A model generated the notes under the pieces. It saw only the letters and a list, made by a program, of their open reading frames with translations, was not told the DNA's origin and did not search any database. The position numbers and the translations under genes were made by a program. DNA of 34,821 bases from Nitrospirota bacterium (GTDB lineage: Bacteria; Nitrospirota; Leptospirillia; Leptospirillales; Leptospirillaceae). The stretch is from contig JAJZCZ010000012.1 in assembly GCA_021828805.1 (NCBI GenBank), positions 1 to 34,821 on the forward strand, written 5' to 3'. Positions 1 to 6,901 of the stretch are shown here, piece after piece (within the stretch, counting starts at the first letter, position 1; each line of letters opens with the position of its first letter).

Positions 1-253
1 TTCCGATCTCCAGGGAGAGAACCGTGAGCAGGAGGAAAAGCTCGACAGTCATCGCCACCTGCGAGGGCTCGGGGTTGCCGTTGCCGAACGAGAGATGGAT
101 GTCGGGGAGAGGGGCTACCGGAGCCACCGGAGCGACTCCGTCGGCCATCGCCGGGCGACTGGAGGCCAGGGCGATGAGGAGAAGGCCCGAGAGCAGAGCG
201 ACCTTCAGAACACTCCCTCCGCACCCCGAAAGAATCCTTTTCAGACGGTCCAC
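1..253 (-). CDS. fliP: Flagellar export gate protein FliP, N-terminal part (runs off left edge)
   Basis: FliP is a core membrane protein of the flagellar type III export gate. About 84 codons are visible. They encode a cleavable-type signal peptide (KVALLSGLLLIALA, ending near an A-M-A site), a Pro/Val/Ala linker and then the FliP family signature LSFGNGNPEPSQ, followed by the first membrane helix (VELFLLLTVLSLEIG). The start is a GTG at 253 that overlaps the end of fliO by 13 bases. A downstream ATG at MADG would remove the signal peptide, so the GTG is preferred. The overlap implies translational coupling to fliO. fliQ, fliR and flhB would be expected beyond the left edge but cannot be seen. 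Confidence 0.9.
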   Translation of the reverse strand, partial: MDRLKRILSGCGGSVLKVALLSGLLLIALASSRPAMADGVAPVAPVAPLPDIHLSFGNGNPEPSQVAMTVELFLLLTVLSLEIG

Positions 254-729
254 CGGGGGGCCCTTTCACGGCTCGTACGTTCGCGGGAAATGGCTCCGAT
301 ACGGTCCAGGGCCTCGCGAACAGCGGCATCAAAGGAGACCGGGTCTGCGCTGGATGTCCGGGAGGCTGGCGGGGCCGGGGGCACCACCTGGGCCGGCCGG
401 GAAGAAACGGGCGGGGCCGTCTGCGGCCGGGAGGGCACGGCCTCCTCGACCTTCCCCAAAAGAGAGATCCCGGAGGGGGCCACACCCACCAGAAAGGAGT
501 TCCCGGCAACACTCACCAGGGCGATCTGGGACTTGGGACCCAGACTCCGGGTCGACCGGATTTCAATTTCGTTCTCGCTCCTTTTCGGAGAGAGCAGTTT
601 CTGCCTTTGCAGGAGCCGGACCAGCCAAACTCCCAAAAGAAAGAGTGCCAGGACAAACATGAGTGATCCGAGAAGCTTGGCTCCGATCATCATCAGGCTG
701 ACCTCGTGTCCGTGGGACGGGGTGATCAT
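241..729 (-). CDS. fliO: Flagellar biosynthesis protein FliO
   Basis: FliO is a small bitopic membrane protein that helps assemble the FliP ring of the export gate. The protein has a short N-terminus, one membrane helix at about residues 12-37 (LLGSLMFVLALFLLGVWLVRLL), then a small beta-rich cytoplasmic domain (IEIRSTRSLGPKSQIALVSV) typical of FliO, and a Pro/Ala-rich C-terminal linker with a final amphipathic helix. An ATG at 744 is also open, but a GGAGGAAGAG ribosome site lies eight bases before the ATG at 729, so the shorter form is chosen. It lies between fliN and fliP, its usual place. The family is poorly conserved, so the call rests on topology plus position. Confidence 0.85.
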   Translation of the reverse strand: MITPSHGHEVSLMMIGAKLLGSLMFVLALFLLGVWLVRLLQRQKLLSPKRSENEIEIRSTRSLGPKSQIALVSVAGNSFLVGVAPSGISLLGKVEEAVPSRPQTAPPVSSRPAQVVPPAPPASRTSSADPVSFDAAVREALDRIGAISRERTSRERAPRWTV

Positions 730-813
730 CGTCTCTTCCTCCATGGTTCCGTCCCGCCCGGGACGGAGTGATCTCCCGATGTTCCGGACCCTCCGGAGAA
801 TCGGGGTGAATGA

Positions 814-1191
814 TTAAAGCTTCTTGACCCGGTCGATGGGGCTCACGATGTCGGTCAGCCGGATCCCGTACTTGTCGTTGACCAGGACCACATCCCCCCT
901 GGCCACCAGCTGGTCGTTGATCAGGACCTCCATCGGCTCACCGGCCAGCTTGTCGAGTTCGACCACCGACCCCTGTCCCAGCTGGAGCAGATCCTTGATC
1001 AGCATGCGCGACTCCCCGACCCGGACGGAGATCGTCAGGGGAACATCGAGGAGGTAGTCCAAGGAAAGCGGTGCTTCGTGGGTTCGGGGAAGGGCCGGTT
1101 CGCTGGCCTTTTCTTCCTCTCCCCCCCCTTTTGCGAGGTCCTCTTCCCAGGCCCTTGCCAAGGCCTCTTCATCAAGCGGTTCATCTGCCAT
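814..1191 (-). CDS. fliN: Flagellar motor switch protein FliN
   Basis: FliN forms the lower part of the cytoplasmic C-ring and binds export components. The protein has 125 residues, close to the usual size. An acidic, variable N-terminus of about 40 residues precedes a complete SpoA domain: LLDVPLTISVRVG, then LLQLGQGSVVELDKLAGEP, VLINDQLVARGDVVLVNDKYGIR and the C-terminal IVSP segment. These are the hallmark FliN motifs. A GGGAGG ribosome site precedes the ATG at 1191. The gene follows fliL directly after 75 bases, whereas fliM normally separates the two. No FliM sequence is hidden in that gap or fused to this protein. Confidence 0.95.
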   Translation of the reverse strand: MADEPLDEEALARAWEEDLAKGGGEEEKASEPALPRTHEAPLSLDYLLDVPLTISVRVGESRMLIKDLLQLGQGSVVELDKLAGEPMEVLINDQLVARGDVVLVNDKYGIRLTDIVSPIDRVKKL

Positions 1192-1266
1192 GTGTCCTCC
1201 CGGCCCTCTGGGCCTTCGCTTATAGGGGTTGCGGGGCCATAAGATGCGGCCCGACTCTTTGTCTCA

Positions 1267-1776
1267 CTACTGAATCACAAACTCCGTAAAGTAGACATCC
1301 GTCACCTTCCCCGAGTCGAGCCTTGAGTTGACCCGGTGTCGGATCGCATCCTTCAGGGCGAGCTTACCCCCGGTCGTCTGGATGGCATCGACAGTCTGGG
1401 CCCCGAGAAGGATCAGGATCGCGCTCTGAATTTCGGGAAGACGATAGTCAATCTCTTTAGAGGTCAGAGCCTTGTCGAGCTTTAAGGCAATCTTCACCTT
1501 GAGATACTGGGGAGCCGCTCCCTGCGGGGCGGAGAGGTTGACGACGAACGGCTTGAGATCGACGATCGGATGGTCCTTGATCATCTTCTCCATTTCCTTT
1601 GGCGTCATCTCGTGATGCTGAGCCTGCTCCTCCTTCTTGATCCCTGCCTTCTTATGGTGGAGGAAGAAGAAGCCTCCTCCCCCCGCGAGAAGAAGAAGGA
1701 CGATTGCCCCGATGATGATCACCTTCTTGGACCCTTTTTTCTCTTCCTTGTTTTCTGCGCCTTCTTCCTCGGCCAT
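1267..1776 (-). CDS. fliL: Flagellar basal body-associated protein FliL
   Basis: FliL is an inner-membrane protein around the stator that supports motor torque. The 169-residue protein has a short charged cytoplasmic start rich in Glu and Lys, one membrane helix at about residues 19-40 (VIIIGAIVLLLLAGGGGFFF), and a periplasmic stomatin-like domain with the FliL pattern: PFVVNLSAPQG, YLKVKIALKL, LPEIQSAILILLG and VTDVYFTEFVIQ at the end. The open frame extends to 1872, but that extension would cross the sigma-54 promoter at 1857-1871. A GGGAGAGAGAG ribosome site precedes the ATG at 1776, so that start is chosen. It is the first gene of a fliL-fliN-fliO-fliP unit. Confidence 0.92.
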   Translation of the reverse strand: MAEEEGAENKEEKKGSKKVIIIGAIVLLLLAGGGGFFFLHHKKAGIKKEEQAQHHEMTPKEMEKMIKDHPIVDLKPFVVNLSAPQGAAPQYLKVKIALKLDKALTSKEIDYRLPEIQSAILILLGAQTVDAIQTTGGKLALKDAIRHRVNSRLDSGKVTDVYFTEFVIQ

Positions 1777-1856
1777 CTCTCTCTCCCGGTCGGAGTCCTT
1801 ATTTATGCTCTCCAGAAGACTTTCTCCGGAGCGTTGTCGCTTCTGACCTATCATAA

Positions 1857-1871
1857 GCAATTCGCATACCA
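1857..1871 (-). promoter_or_regulatory. Sigma-54 (-24/-12) promoter for fliL-fliN-fliO-fliP
   Basis: Read on the minus strand the element is TGGTATGCGAATTGC. It has the invariant GG and GC dinucleotides ten bases apart, and the TGG and TTGC parts of the consensus TGGCAC-N5-TTGC. The predicted start of transcription is near 1845, leaving a leader of about 70 bases before fliL. It lies directly after the terminator of the upstream flgE operon, and the window encodes two sigma-54 activators. Function is inferred from sequence only. Confidence 0.65.
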
Positions 1872-1873
1872 AA

Positions 1874-1911
1874 ATAAAAAAAGGCCCTCCGAAGTCTCCT
1901 CCAGAGGGCCT
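1874..1911 (-). terminator. Rho-independent terminator after flgE
   Basis: Read on the minus strand, AGGCCCTC pairs with GAGGGCCT (1904-1911 with 1882-1889) around a 14-base loop, and a run of seven Ts follows immediately. It lies 32 bases beyond the flgE stop codon. It separates the flgB-flgE operon from fliL, which has its own promoter just downstream. Confidence 0.88.
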
Positions 1912-1943
1912 TTATTCCTACTTTATCTTTCAGATAATACTAC

Positions 1944-3320
1944 TTAGCCAATCCTTGTCAGCAATGTATTCATCAGCTGATTGTCGGCGGAAATGACCGA
2001 GGCATTGGCCTGATATCCCCGTTCGGCCGAGATCATGTCAATCATCTGACGCCCGAGGTCGACATTGGATTGCTCGAGAGAGTTGGCCAGAACCTGACCA
2101 CGCCCTCCCTGGCCGGCCCGCCCGATATTGGCAATGCCGGAGCCAATGCTCTCCTTGTAGAGGTTCGCCCCCACGCTGACGAGACCATTGGGGTTATTGA
2201 AGGTCGAGATGGCAATGGCCCCGAGATTGTGCTCGGTTCCATTCGAGAAGGAGCCGACGATACGGCCCGCCCGGTCGATGGCGATGTTGGAAAGATCACC
2301 GGCCTTGTACCCGTCCTGGGTCTCCTCGATGGTGGTGGAGGGCTCGGCGTATTGCGTGAGGTCGAGGACCTGCTGCGTCGTCCCTGTCTTGCTGTTGTCT
2401 GCCACCTTCTGGCCCGCCTTGGGGATAAAGAGGCTGAAGTTCACCGGGGTCTTGGCCTTGTCAGCCAATGCCATGGTATAGCTCACGTTGTCCACGCCAT
2501 CAAGAGTCTTGGTGACCTTGGAGCCTCCATAATTCACATTCTCGACATTTCCGTTGCCATCAAAGGCCACGGTGGCGACCATGCCCTTGAGGTTGACAGG
2601 CTTGCCCCCTACGGAAGGCGTATAGGTCACGGAGCCTCCTCCTTTGGTCAGGCTGGCACCATCGAGGGTTGCCTCCACCGCCCAGACTCCCACCTGGTTT
2701 GTCGGATGGAACTTGTAGGTGAGAAGATGCTCGATCCCCAAAGAGTCGAAAATATTGCTCGACTTGGAAAAGGTCTTCCCGGTCTTGAGCTTCTCGGTCA
2801 TGTTCGCGTCGAGGTTGATGCGCGAATAGACATTCTGGGAGGCCTTCGGTGGAATCGTCGACTGGGGAACACCCAGGTCGCCCACATTGGGAAGGATCTT
2901 GCCCCGGGCATCCGCCATATACCCCTGGAGAATGTGTCCTCCCTGATCGACAATCCGTCCGTTTTTGTCGAGGGAAAGGGCCCCGTTACGCCCGTAGAGA
3001 GTCGCCCCCTGGGTGTTGTGGAACGAGAAGAATCCGTTCCCCTGGATGGCAAGATCAAGGGCATTGCTCGTTGTCTGAACCGACCCCTGGGTAAAGAGAG
3101 GCTCGATCGACTCCACATAGACCCCCGACCCCGGCTGGGAAGGTCCGACCGCATTGGACTTGCCGGCCAGTGTCTGGCCGTAGATGTTGGCGAAAACGGC
3201 GCGACCGGCCTTGAAGCCGTTGGTGTTCATGTTACTGATGTTGTTACCGATGACGGACATGTCCGTTCCCATGGCCGACAGACCGCTGTTGGCAACATAC
3301 ATGGACGACAGGATACCCAT
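1944..3320 (-). CDS. flgE: Flagellar hook protein FlgE
   Basis: FlgE polymerises into the flagellar hook outside the cell after export by the type III gate. The 458-residue protein has the N-terminal rod/hook signature (SSMYVANSGLSAMGTDM, then GNNISNMNTNGFKAGRAVF) and the C-terminal family motif (LEQSNVDLGRQMIDMISAERGYQANASVI, shown by LEQSNVD at about 415 and ERGYQAN near 437). The central region contains the hook D1/D2 domains with QGNGFF. An AAGGAGG ribosome site precedes the ATG at 3320. It is the last gene of the operon, after flgD, and is followed by a terminator. Confidence 0.96.
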   Translation of the reverse strand: MGILSSMYVANSGLSAMGTDMSVIGNNISNMNTNGFKAGRAVFANIYGQTLAGKSNAVGPSQPGSGVYVESIEPLFTQGSVQTTSNALDLAIQGNGFFSFHNTQGATLYGRNGALSLDKNGRIVDQGGHILQGYMADARGKILPNVGDLGVPQSTIPPKASQNVYSRINLDANMTEKLKTGKTFSKSSNIFDSLGIEHLLTYKFHPTNQVGVWAVEATLDGASLTKGGGSVTYTPSVGGKPVNLKGMVATVAFDGNGNVENVNYGGSKVTKTLDGVDNVSYTMALADKAKTPVNFSLFIPKAGQKVADNSKTGTTQQVLDLTQYAEPSTTIEETQDGYKAGDLSNIAIDRAGRIVGSFSNGTEHNLGAIAISTFNNPNGLVSVGANLYKESIGSGIANIGRAGQGGRGQVLANSLEQSNVDLGRQMIDMISAERGYQANASVISADNQLMNTLLTRIG

Positions 3321-3387
3321 GGAAGTTCCTCCTTAAAAATAGTTGAGCTCCGAGTAACTCTTGCGGCGTCCTCTTTCGGACGAACCG

Positions 3388-4224
3388 TTACAGCGTATGG
3401 TTGATCGTGGGTCCGGTCCGACCGGAAGCCTTGGCATAGGCGCCGGGGACGGCCCGGGGGGGCATTCCCGGGACATTTGGAACCGGAGAGGAAAGGGTCG
3501 GCCGTTGCGGGAGGGAGGCCGGTCCGGCCGGCTTTGCCACCCCGACATGGGTAATCTGACCCAGGTCTACCCTCTCTCCATTCACCTCGAGAAGGGGTTT
3601 CGATCCGGAGAAGACCACACCCGTCACAACTCCCGTTCGCAGGGGAGCCGCCGGTACAGGACGGTTTTTTGCATCCCGTGCCACGACCTCGAACTCGTAC
3701 CCCCCTGACGGTGCCTTGGTTCCCTTGTTCGACAGGCCATCCCAGGCCACATGCTGGTCACCCGCATCCATGGGTCCCGCCTTGAAGCTTCGCACCAGCT
3801 GGTGCTTCGCTCCGTAAATATAAACCGTGGCATTGTGCGCCGGACGGTCGAGATGAAAAACGAGGGTGGCCTCCTGGTGGGCCCCCTTGATGAAGCGGTT
3901 CCCCTTGAGAAAAACCTCCCTCCCCAGGAACCCAACCATCTGCAGGGCATCGGTCTCCCGCCCCTGATTTGCCATTCCCTCCATCTTCTTGTTCATGTGC
4001 ACCAGCTGGTCCAGCTGAGAAAACTGGGCAAGCTGGGAGGCGAACTTCCGGTTGTCCATCGGATGGAAGGGGTCCTGGTACTGAAGCTGGCGGATCATGA
4101 TGTTCATATAGTCCTCCATCCCCAGTTTTTTCTTCTGGGGGGGAGGAAGCGCCGAGGGAGAGAGCCGTTTTTCAGACTCCTTCCGGATGGTGGCGATCTC
4201 GTTTTGCTGGCTCTTGACGATCAT
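3388..4224 (-). CDS. flgD: Flagellar hook assembly (capping) protein FlgD
   Basis: FlgD is the scaffold that caps the growing hook and adds FlgE subunits. The 278-residue protein has the conserved N-terminal domain (LGMEDYMNIMIRQLQYQDPFHPMD, with QLQYQDP near 46-52, then FASQLAQFSQLDQL), followed by the FLN/tudor-like core with VAWDGLSNKGTKAPSGGYEF. Residues 231-278 form a Pro/Gly/Ser-rich tail that is not part of the usual FlgD core. The frame stays open far upstream into fliK, but an AAGGAG site before the ATG at 4224 and the position of the conserved N-terminus set the start. It follows fliK after 25 bases and precedes flgE, the expected order. Confidence 0.94.
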   Translation of the reverse strand: MIVKSQQNEIATIRKESEKRLSPSALPPPQKKKLGMEDYMNIMIRQLQYQDPFHPMDNRKFASQLAQFSQLDQLVHMNKKMEGMANQGRETDALQMVGFLGREVFLKGNRFIKGAHQEATLVFHLDRPAHNATVYIYGAKHQLVRSFKAGPMDAGDQHVAWDGLSNKGTKAPSGGYEFEVVARDAKNRPVPAAPLRTGVVTGVVFSGSKPLLEVNGERVDLGQITHVGVAKPAGPASLPQRPTLSSPVPNVPGMPPRAVPGAYAKASGRTGPTINHTL

Positions 4225-4249
4225 GGCCGTCTCCTTGAATGTGATGCGT

Positions 4250-5869
4250 TCATGCGATGCGATGGTATCCGGCCAGGGCAGAAGACCCTGAGACCGACGG
4301 CGCGGCAAGCGAAAGGGCGTCCTCTGCCGGCACGGACGGACTCTCTCCCCCCTCTGGAGTGAACCTTCCGCCCCCCTCCCGGCCGAACTGACCGGACAGA
4401 CCCGGCTGATGCGCCCCCTGGCGGGAGAACCCTCCCTGGTCGGAGGTGAGCGATCCCCCCGAACCGGTCCCGGTCCCGGTCCCTTGCGAGTCCTGGCGAC
4501 CTGTCCCCGAATCCTGTCCGGATCCAGATCCCGCCCCCAATGGGGCAAATCCGGAGGCAATGTCGGCGGGTCCGGCCGCTGGCTGTCCCTGGGAGCCCAC
4601 AACGAAACGGTCCAGAACAAATCCGCTCTGGGAAAGACTCTCTTTGATCTCTCCTTCCTTGCCGGCAAGAAGATGCCGGATCCGGGGATCATGCGAGGAG
4701 AGCTCGACCCGGACCTGCCGGGTGGAGGCATCAACCTGGACCCGGACTCCCACCGGTCCGAGATGGGGAGGCTTTACCTCCAGGGCGACCTGACCGCCCC
4801 CCCCGGCTGCCAGATTGGCGACTCTCCCGGGGATCGCCGCTGCCACGGCGGAAGGGGATCCGCTCCCTCCCCCGGCCGCATCGGCCCCGGAAGCGGTCGC
4901 GCCAGACGCCTCCAGCGCAGCGGCCATCTCCCCTCCGTGGGACGATGGATTGCGGGAACCCGCCTCTCCCCCCAGCTGAGACTTTCCGGAAGAATCGGAA
5001 GCGAGCACCGCCTGAAGTGGTGAAGGGGCCTCGGCTCCGGAGGCGGCCGGAGCCGGCTCCGGCGAGAGTCCTTTGATTTCCATGGCATTCCGGAGAGAGA
5101 CATCCTTGCCGGTGGCCGCTGACCGGATCCCTCCCCCCTCTCCCGTCTGCTCCCCGCGCAGGGGTTCCACATCCGAACCTTTTTTTATGCTGTTTTTTAG
5201 GCTGGAAGCGAGTGCACCGGCCCCCAGCGTGCCCGCAAATCCTTTGTCCGGAGATGCCAATGGAATTTTCCCTGACGCTTGTCCTGACTCAATTCCCGCC
5301 TGCTCCGCAGGAGCCACCGATGCGACGGAGATCCCGGGAACCATGGAAGCGGGGAGAGGTTTTTTTGCCGGCCCTGATTTACCGGCCGCCTCAGCTAAAA
5401 TCGCGCCTCCCTTTTGAGGTCCCCACAACACGGAAGCCCCTTTGTCCGTCACGGAGGGCGCGGGGCGCACCGGTTTTTCGGCCCCCTCTCCCGGATTCAC
5501 CAGAGGGAGAAGAGCGACATTTTCCCCTCCGGAGCGCACCTTCTTCTTACGGGACCGCTCCCCCCGACTTGAGGGAGAGGCGCCGTGGGGAGCCGCGCCT
5601 TCCTTTCTCTTGCCCTCCGGGGACAGGAGAGCTTCCTCTGCCCCGTCTCCAGACGGTTTTTGAGCGCGTCCCAGGCTCTTCTTGTAGATACTGGAAAAAG
5701 ATCGGGAAGTTTGCTCCGGCAAGCCCGTTTCGGACCGGGGTCCGGAATGGGCGGACGGGCTCTCCTTCGAGGATTTTCTGGACTTCTTAGTGACGGAATG
5801 GGTCTCGTGTGAATGAACCGGTCGAGCCGGTGTCTCTCCCACGGGTTGGGAGAGGGTAGGAATCCCCAT
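4250..5869 (-). CDS. fliK: Flagellar hook-length control protein FliK
   Basis: FliK measures hook length and switches export specificity through FlhB. The first 330 or so residues are low-complexity, rich in Ser, Gly, Ala, Pro and Lys, as in the disordered ruler part of FliK. A compact Flg_hook C-terminal domain follows: QVALEVKPPHLGPVGVRVQV, then RQVRVELSSHDPRIRHLL and LSQSGFVLDRFVV. A Gly/Ser/Gln-rich tail ends the protein. The start is the ATG at 5869 behind an AAAGGGG stretch; an in-frame TTG at 5890 is possible. It lies between motE and flgD. The name rests on the C-terminal domain and position, since the N-terminal half is not alignable. Confidence 0.9.
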   Translation of the reverse strand: MGIPTLSQPVGETPARPVHSHETHSVTKKSRKSSKESPSAHSGPRSETGLPEQTSRSFSSIYKKSLGRAQKPSGDGAEEALLSPEGKRKEGAAPHGASPSSRGERSRKKKVRSGGENVALLPLVNPGEGAEKPVRPAPSVTDKGASVLWGPQKGGAILAEAAGKSGPAKKPLPASMVPGISVASVAPAEQAGIESGQASGKIPLASPDKGFAGTLGAGALASSLKNSIKKGSDVEPLRGEQTGEGGGIRSAATGKDVSLRNAMEIKGLSPEPAPAASGAEAPSPLQAVLASDSSGKSQLGGEAGSRNPSSHGGEMAAALEASGATASGADAAGGGSGSPSAVAAAIPGRVANLAAGGGGQVALEVKPPHLGPVGVRVQVDASTRQVRVELSSHDPRIRHLLAGKEGEIKESLSQSGFVLDRFVVGSQGQPAAGPADIASGFAPLGAGSGSGQDSGTGRQDSQGTGTGTGSGGSLTSDQGGFSRQGAHQPGLSGQFGREGGGRFTPEGGESPSVPAEDALSLAAPSVSGSSALAGYHRIA

Positions 5870-5893
5870 GACGGCGCCCCTTTCTTGCAAGGT

Positions 5894-6373
5894 TCATTGT
5901 CCGCCTCCCGCCGACGGAGGGATTCCGGCCATCTGGGCCGAAATCTCTGCCGCCACGCGGGGGTCCACGTAACGCATGATGCGCGATGCCTTCCGTGGAT
6001 TCATCCCGGAAAAGAGCGTCAGCCGAAGGCTTTTCGGCATGACGTCGATCTGGGAAGCCGCCGTCCTTGGGGCCATTGATTCATAGAGCTTGACGAGATT
6101 CCTGACGTTTTTTTTCTTGAGGGACTGATAGAGAGCCAGCTTCTTGTCGATCTCGTCGAGCAGCTTCTGGTTCTCTTCTATCTGCCGTTCGAGATCCTGT
6201 TTCATGAGAAGGATCCGGCGCTCCTCCCCCTTCCCGACTCCGGAGGTTGCCGGAGGCGAGGCACCCGGTGCTGAAGAAGCGCCTCCCGCGGCATGCAGCG
6301 GAGCGGGGATAAGAAGAAGGCCCAGGAGCAGTGGCATGATCCGAAGACCCTGGACAGTCGTGCCCGACGTCAT
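5894..6373 (-). CDS. motE: MotE-family protein (MgtE N-domain-like, flagellar)
   Basis: This 159-residue protein has an N-terminal signal-anchor or signal peptide (about residues 10-29, LRIMPLLLGLLLIPAPLHAA), a Lys/Glu-rich coiled coil at about 48-85 and a C-terminal domain resembling the MgtE intracellular N-domain (VKLYESMAPRTAASQID, then FSGMNPRKASRIMRYVDPRVAAEI). Proteins of this build occur between fliJ and fliK in many flagellar clusters, and some are described as MotE, a periplasmic chaperone for a stator or motor protein. It overlaps fliJ by an ATGA stop-start, implying coupled translation. Family membership is clear; the exact role in this organism is inferred. Confidence 0.82.
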   Translation of the reverse strand: MTSGTTVQGLRIMPLLLGLLLIPAPLHAAGGASSAPGASPPATSGVGKGEERRILLMKQDLERQIEENQKLLDEIDKKLALYQSLKKKNVRNLVKLYESMAPRTAASQIDVMPKSLRLTLFSGMNPRKASRIMRYVDPRVAAEISAQMAGIPPSAGGGQ

Positions 6374-6825
6374 GACCCCTCCCCCTCTCCCGGCTTTCCC
6401 GGGCCGCTCCGTATAATCCAGCCCTCAAGAAGCTGCCTCTCCCGCCGGACCTCCCGCTTCCGGAGCTCTCCGTCGAAACGCTCTTTCAGGACCAGGAGCT
6501 TTTCCTTTTCCATGAGAGCCTTCTTCCAGCTTGCGCGGCAACGTTCATGGAGCTCCGAAAGTTGCCGGATTCTTTCCTCCTGCTCAGCGATCAGGCTACC
6601 CATGTGAGCCAGCCACTCGTAGTAGCAGCTCCGGAGAGCCTGGTCTCCGCCCTCTCCCTCCGAGAAGGCGTCGATCGCCTCCTTCCGGCGATCCCGGAGC
6701 AGCTCTGCAATCTCTTCCTCCCGGACCTTCTCCCGGGAAACCCGGGCGAGCTCCCCTTCGGCCTTTTCGAGCTCGCCCTGCCGGTGAACAAGCACCGGAG
6801 AAAGGTGAAAGCGCTCTCCTGCCAT
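6370..6825 (-). CDS. fliJ: Flagellar export chaperone-escort protein FliJ
   Basis: FliJ is the coiled-coil stalk of the flagellar export ATPase, akin to the gamma subunit of F1. The 151-residue protein is almost wholly helical and charged, with the typical start (FHLSPVLVHRQGELEKAEGELA) and long heptad-like stretches to the end. It follows fliI after 76 bases and overlaps motE by four bases. A GGAGGAG ribosome site precedes the ATG at 6825. FliJ is weakly conserved, so the call rests on length, coiled-coil build and position after fliI. Confidence 0.88.
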   Translation of the reverse strand: MAGERFHLSPVLVHRQGELEKAEGELARVSREKVREEEIAELLRDRRKEAIDAFSEGEGGDQALRSCYYEWLAHMGSLIAEQEERIRQLSELHERCRASWKKALMEKEKLLVLKERFDGELRKREVRRERQLLEGWIIRSGPGKPGEGEGS

Positions 6826-6901
6826 TTAGAGATCTCCTCCGCAGCGGGAACCTGTCTCTCCCGCGGGGCGGTCCGATTGTTCGACCATCTTTCTCCGGCA
6901 G

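Noticed and set aside
1777-1872. N-terminal extension of fliL to 1872
   Set aside because: It would place the coding start on the -12 element of a sigma-54 promoter and upstream of the predicted mRNA start.
2070-3404. 444-codon plus-strand frame opposite flgE
   Set aside because: Antisense to the hook gene over its whole length and without motif.
4225-4734. Upstream extension of the flgD frame into fliK
   Set aside because: The extra 170 codons encode Arg/Pro-rich sequence that is the off-frame reading of fliK; the AAGGAG site and the conserved FlgD start fix the ATG at 4224.
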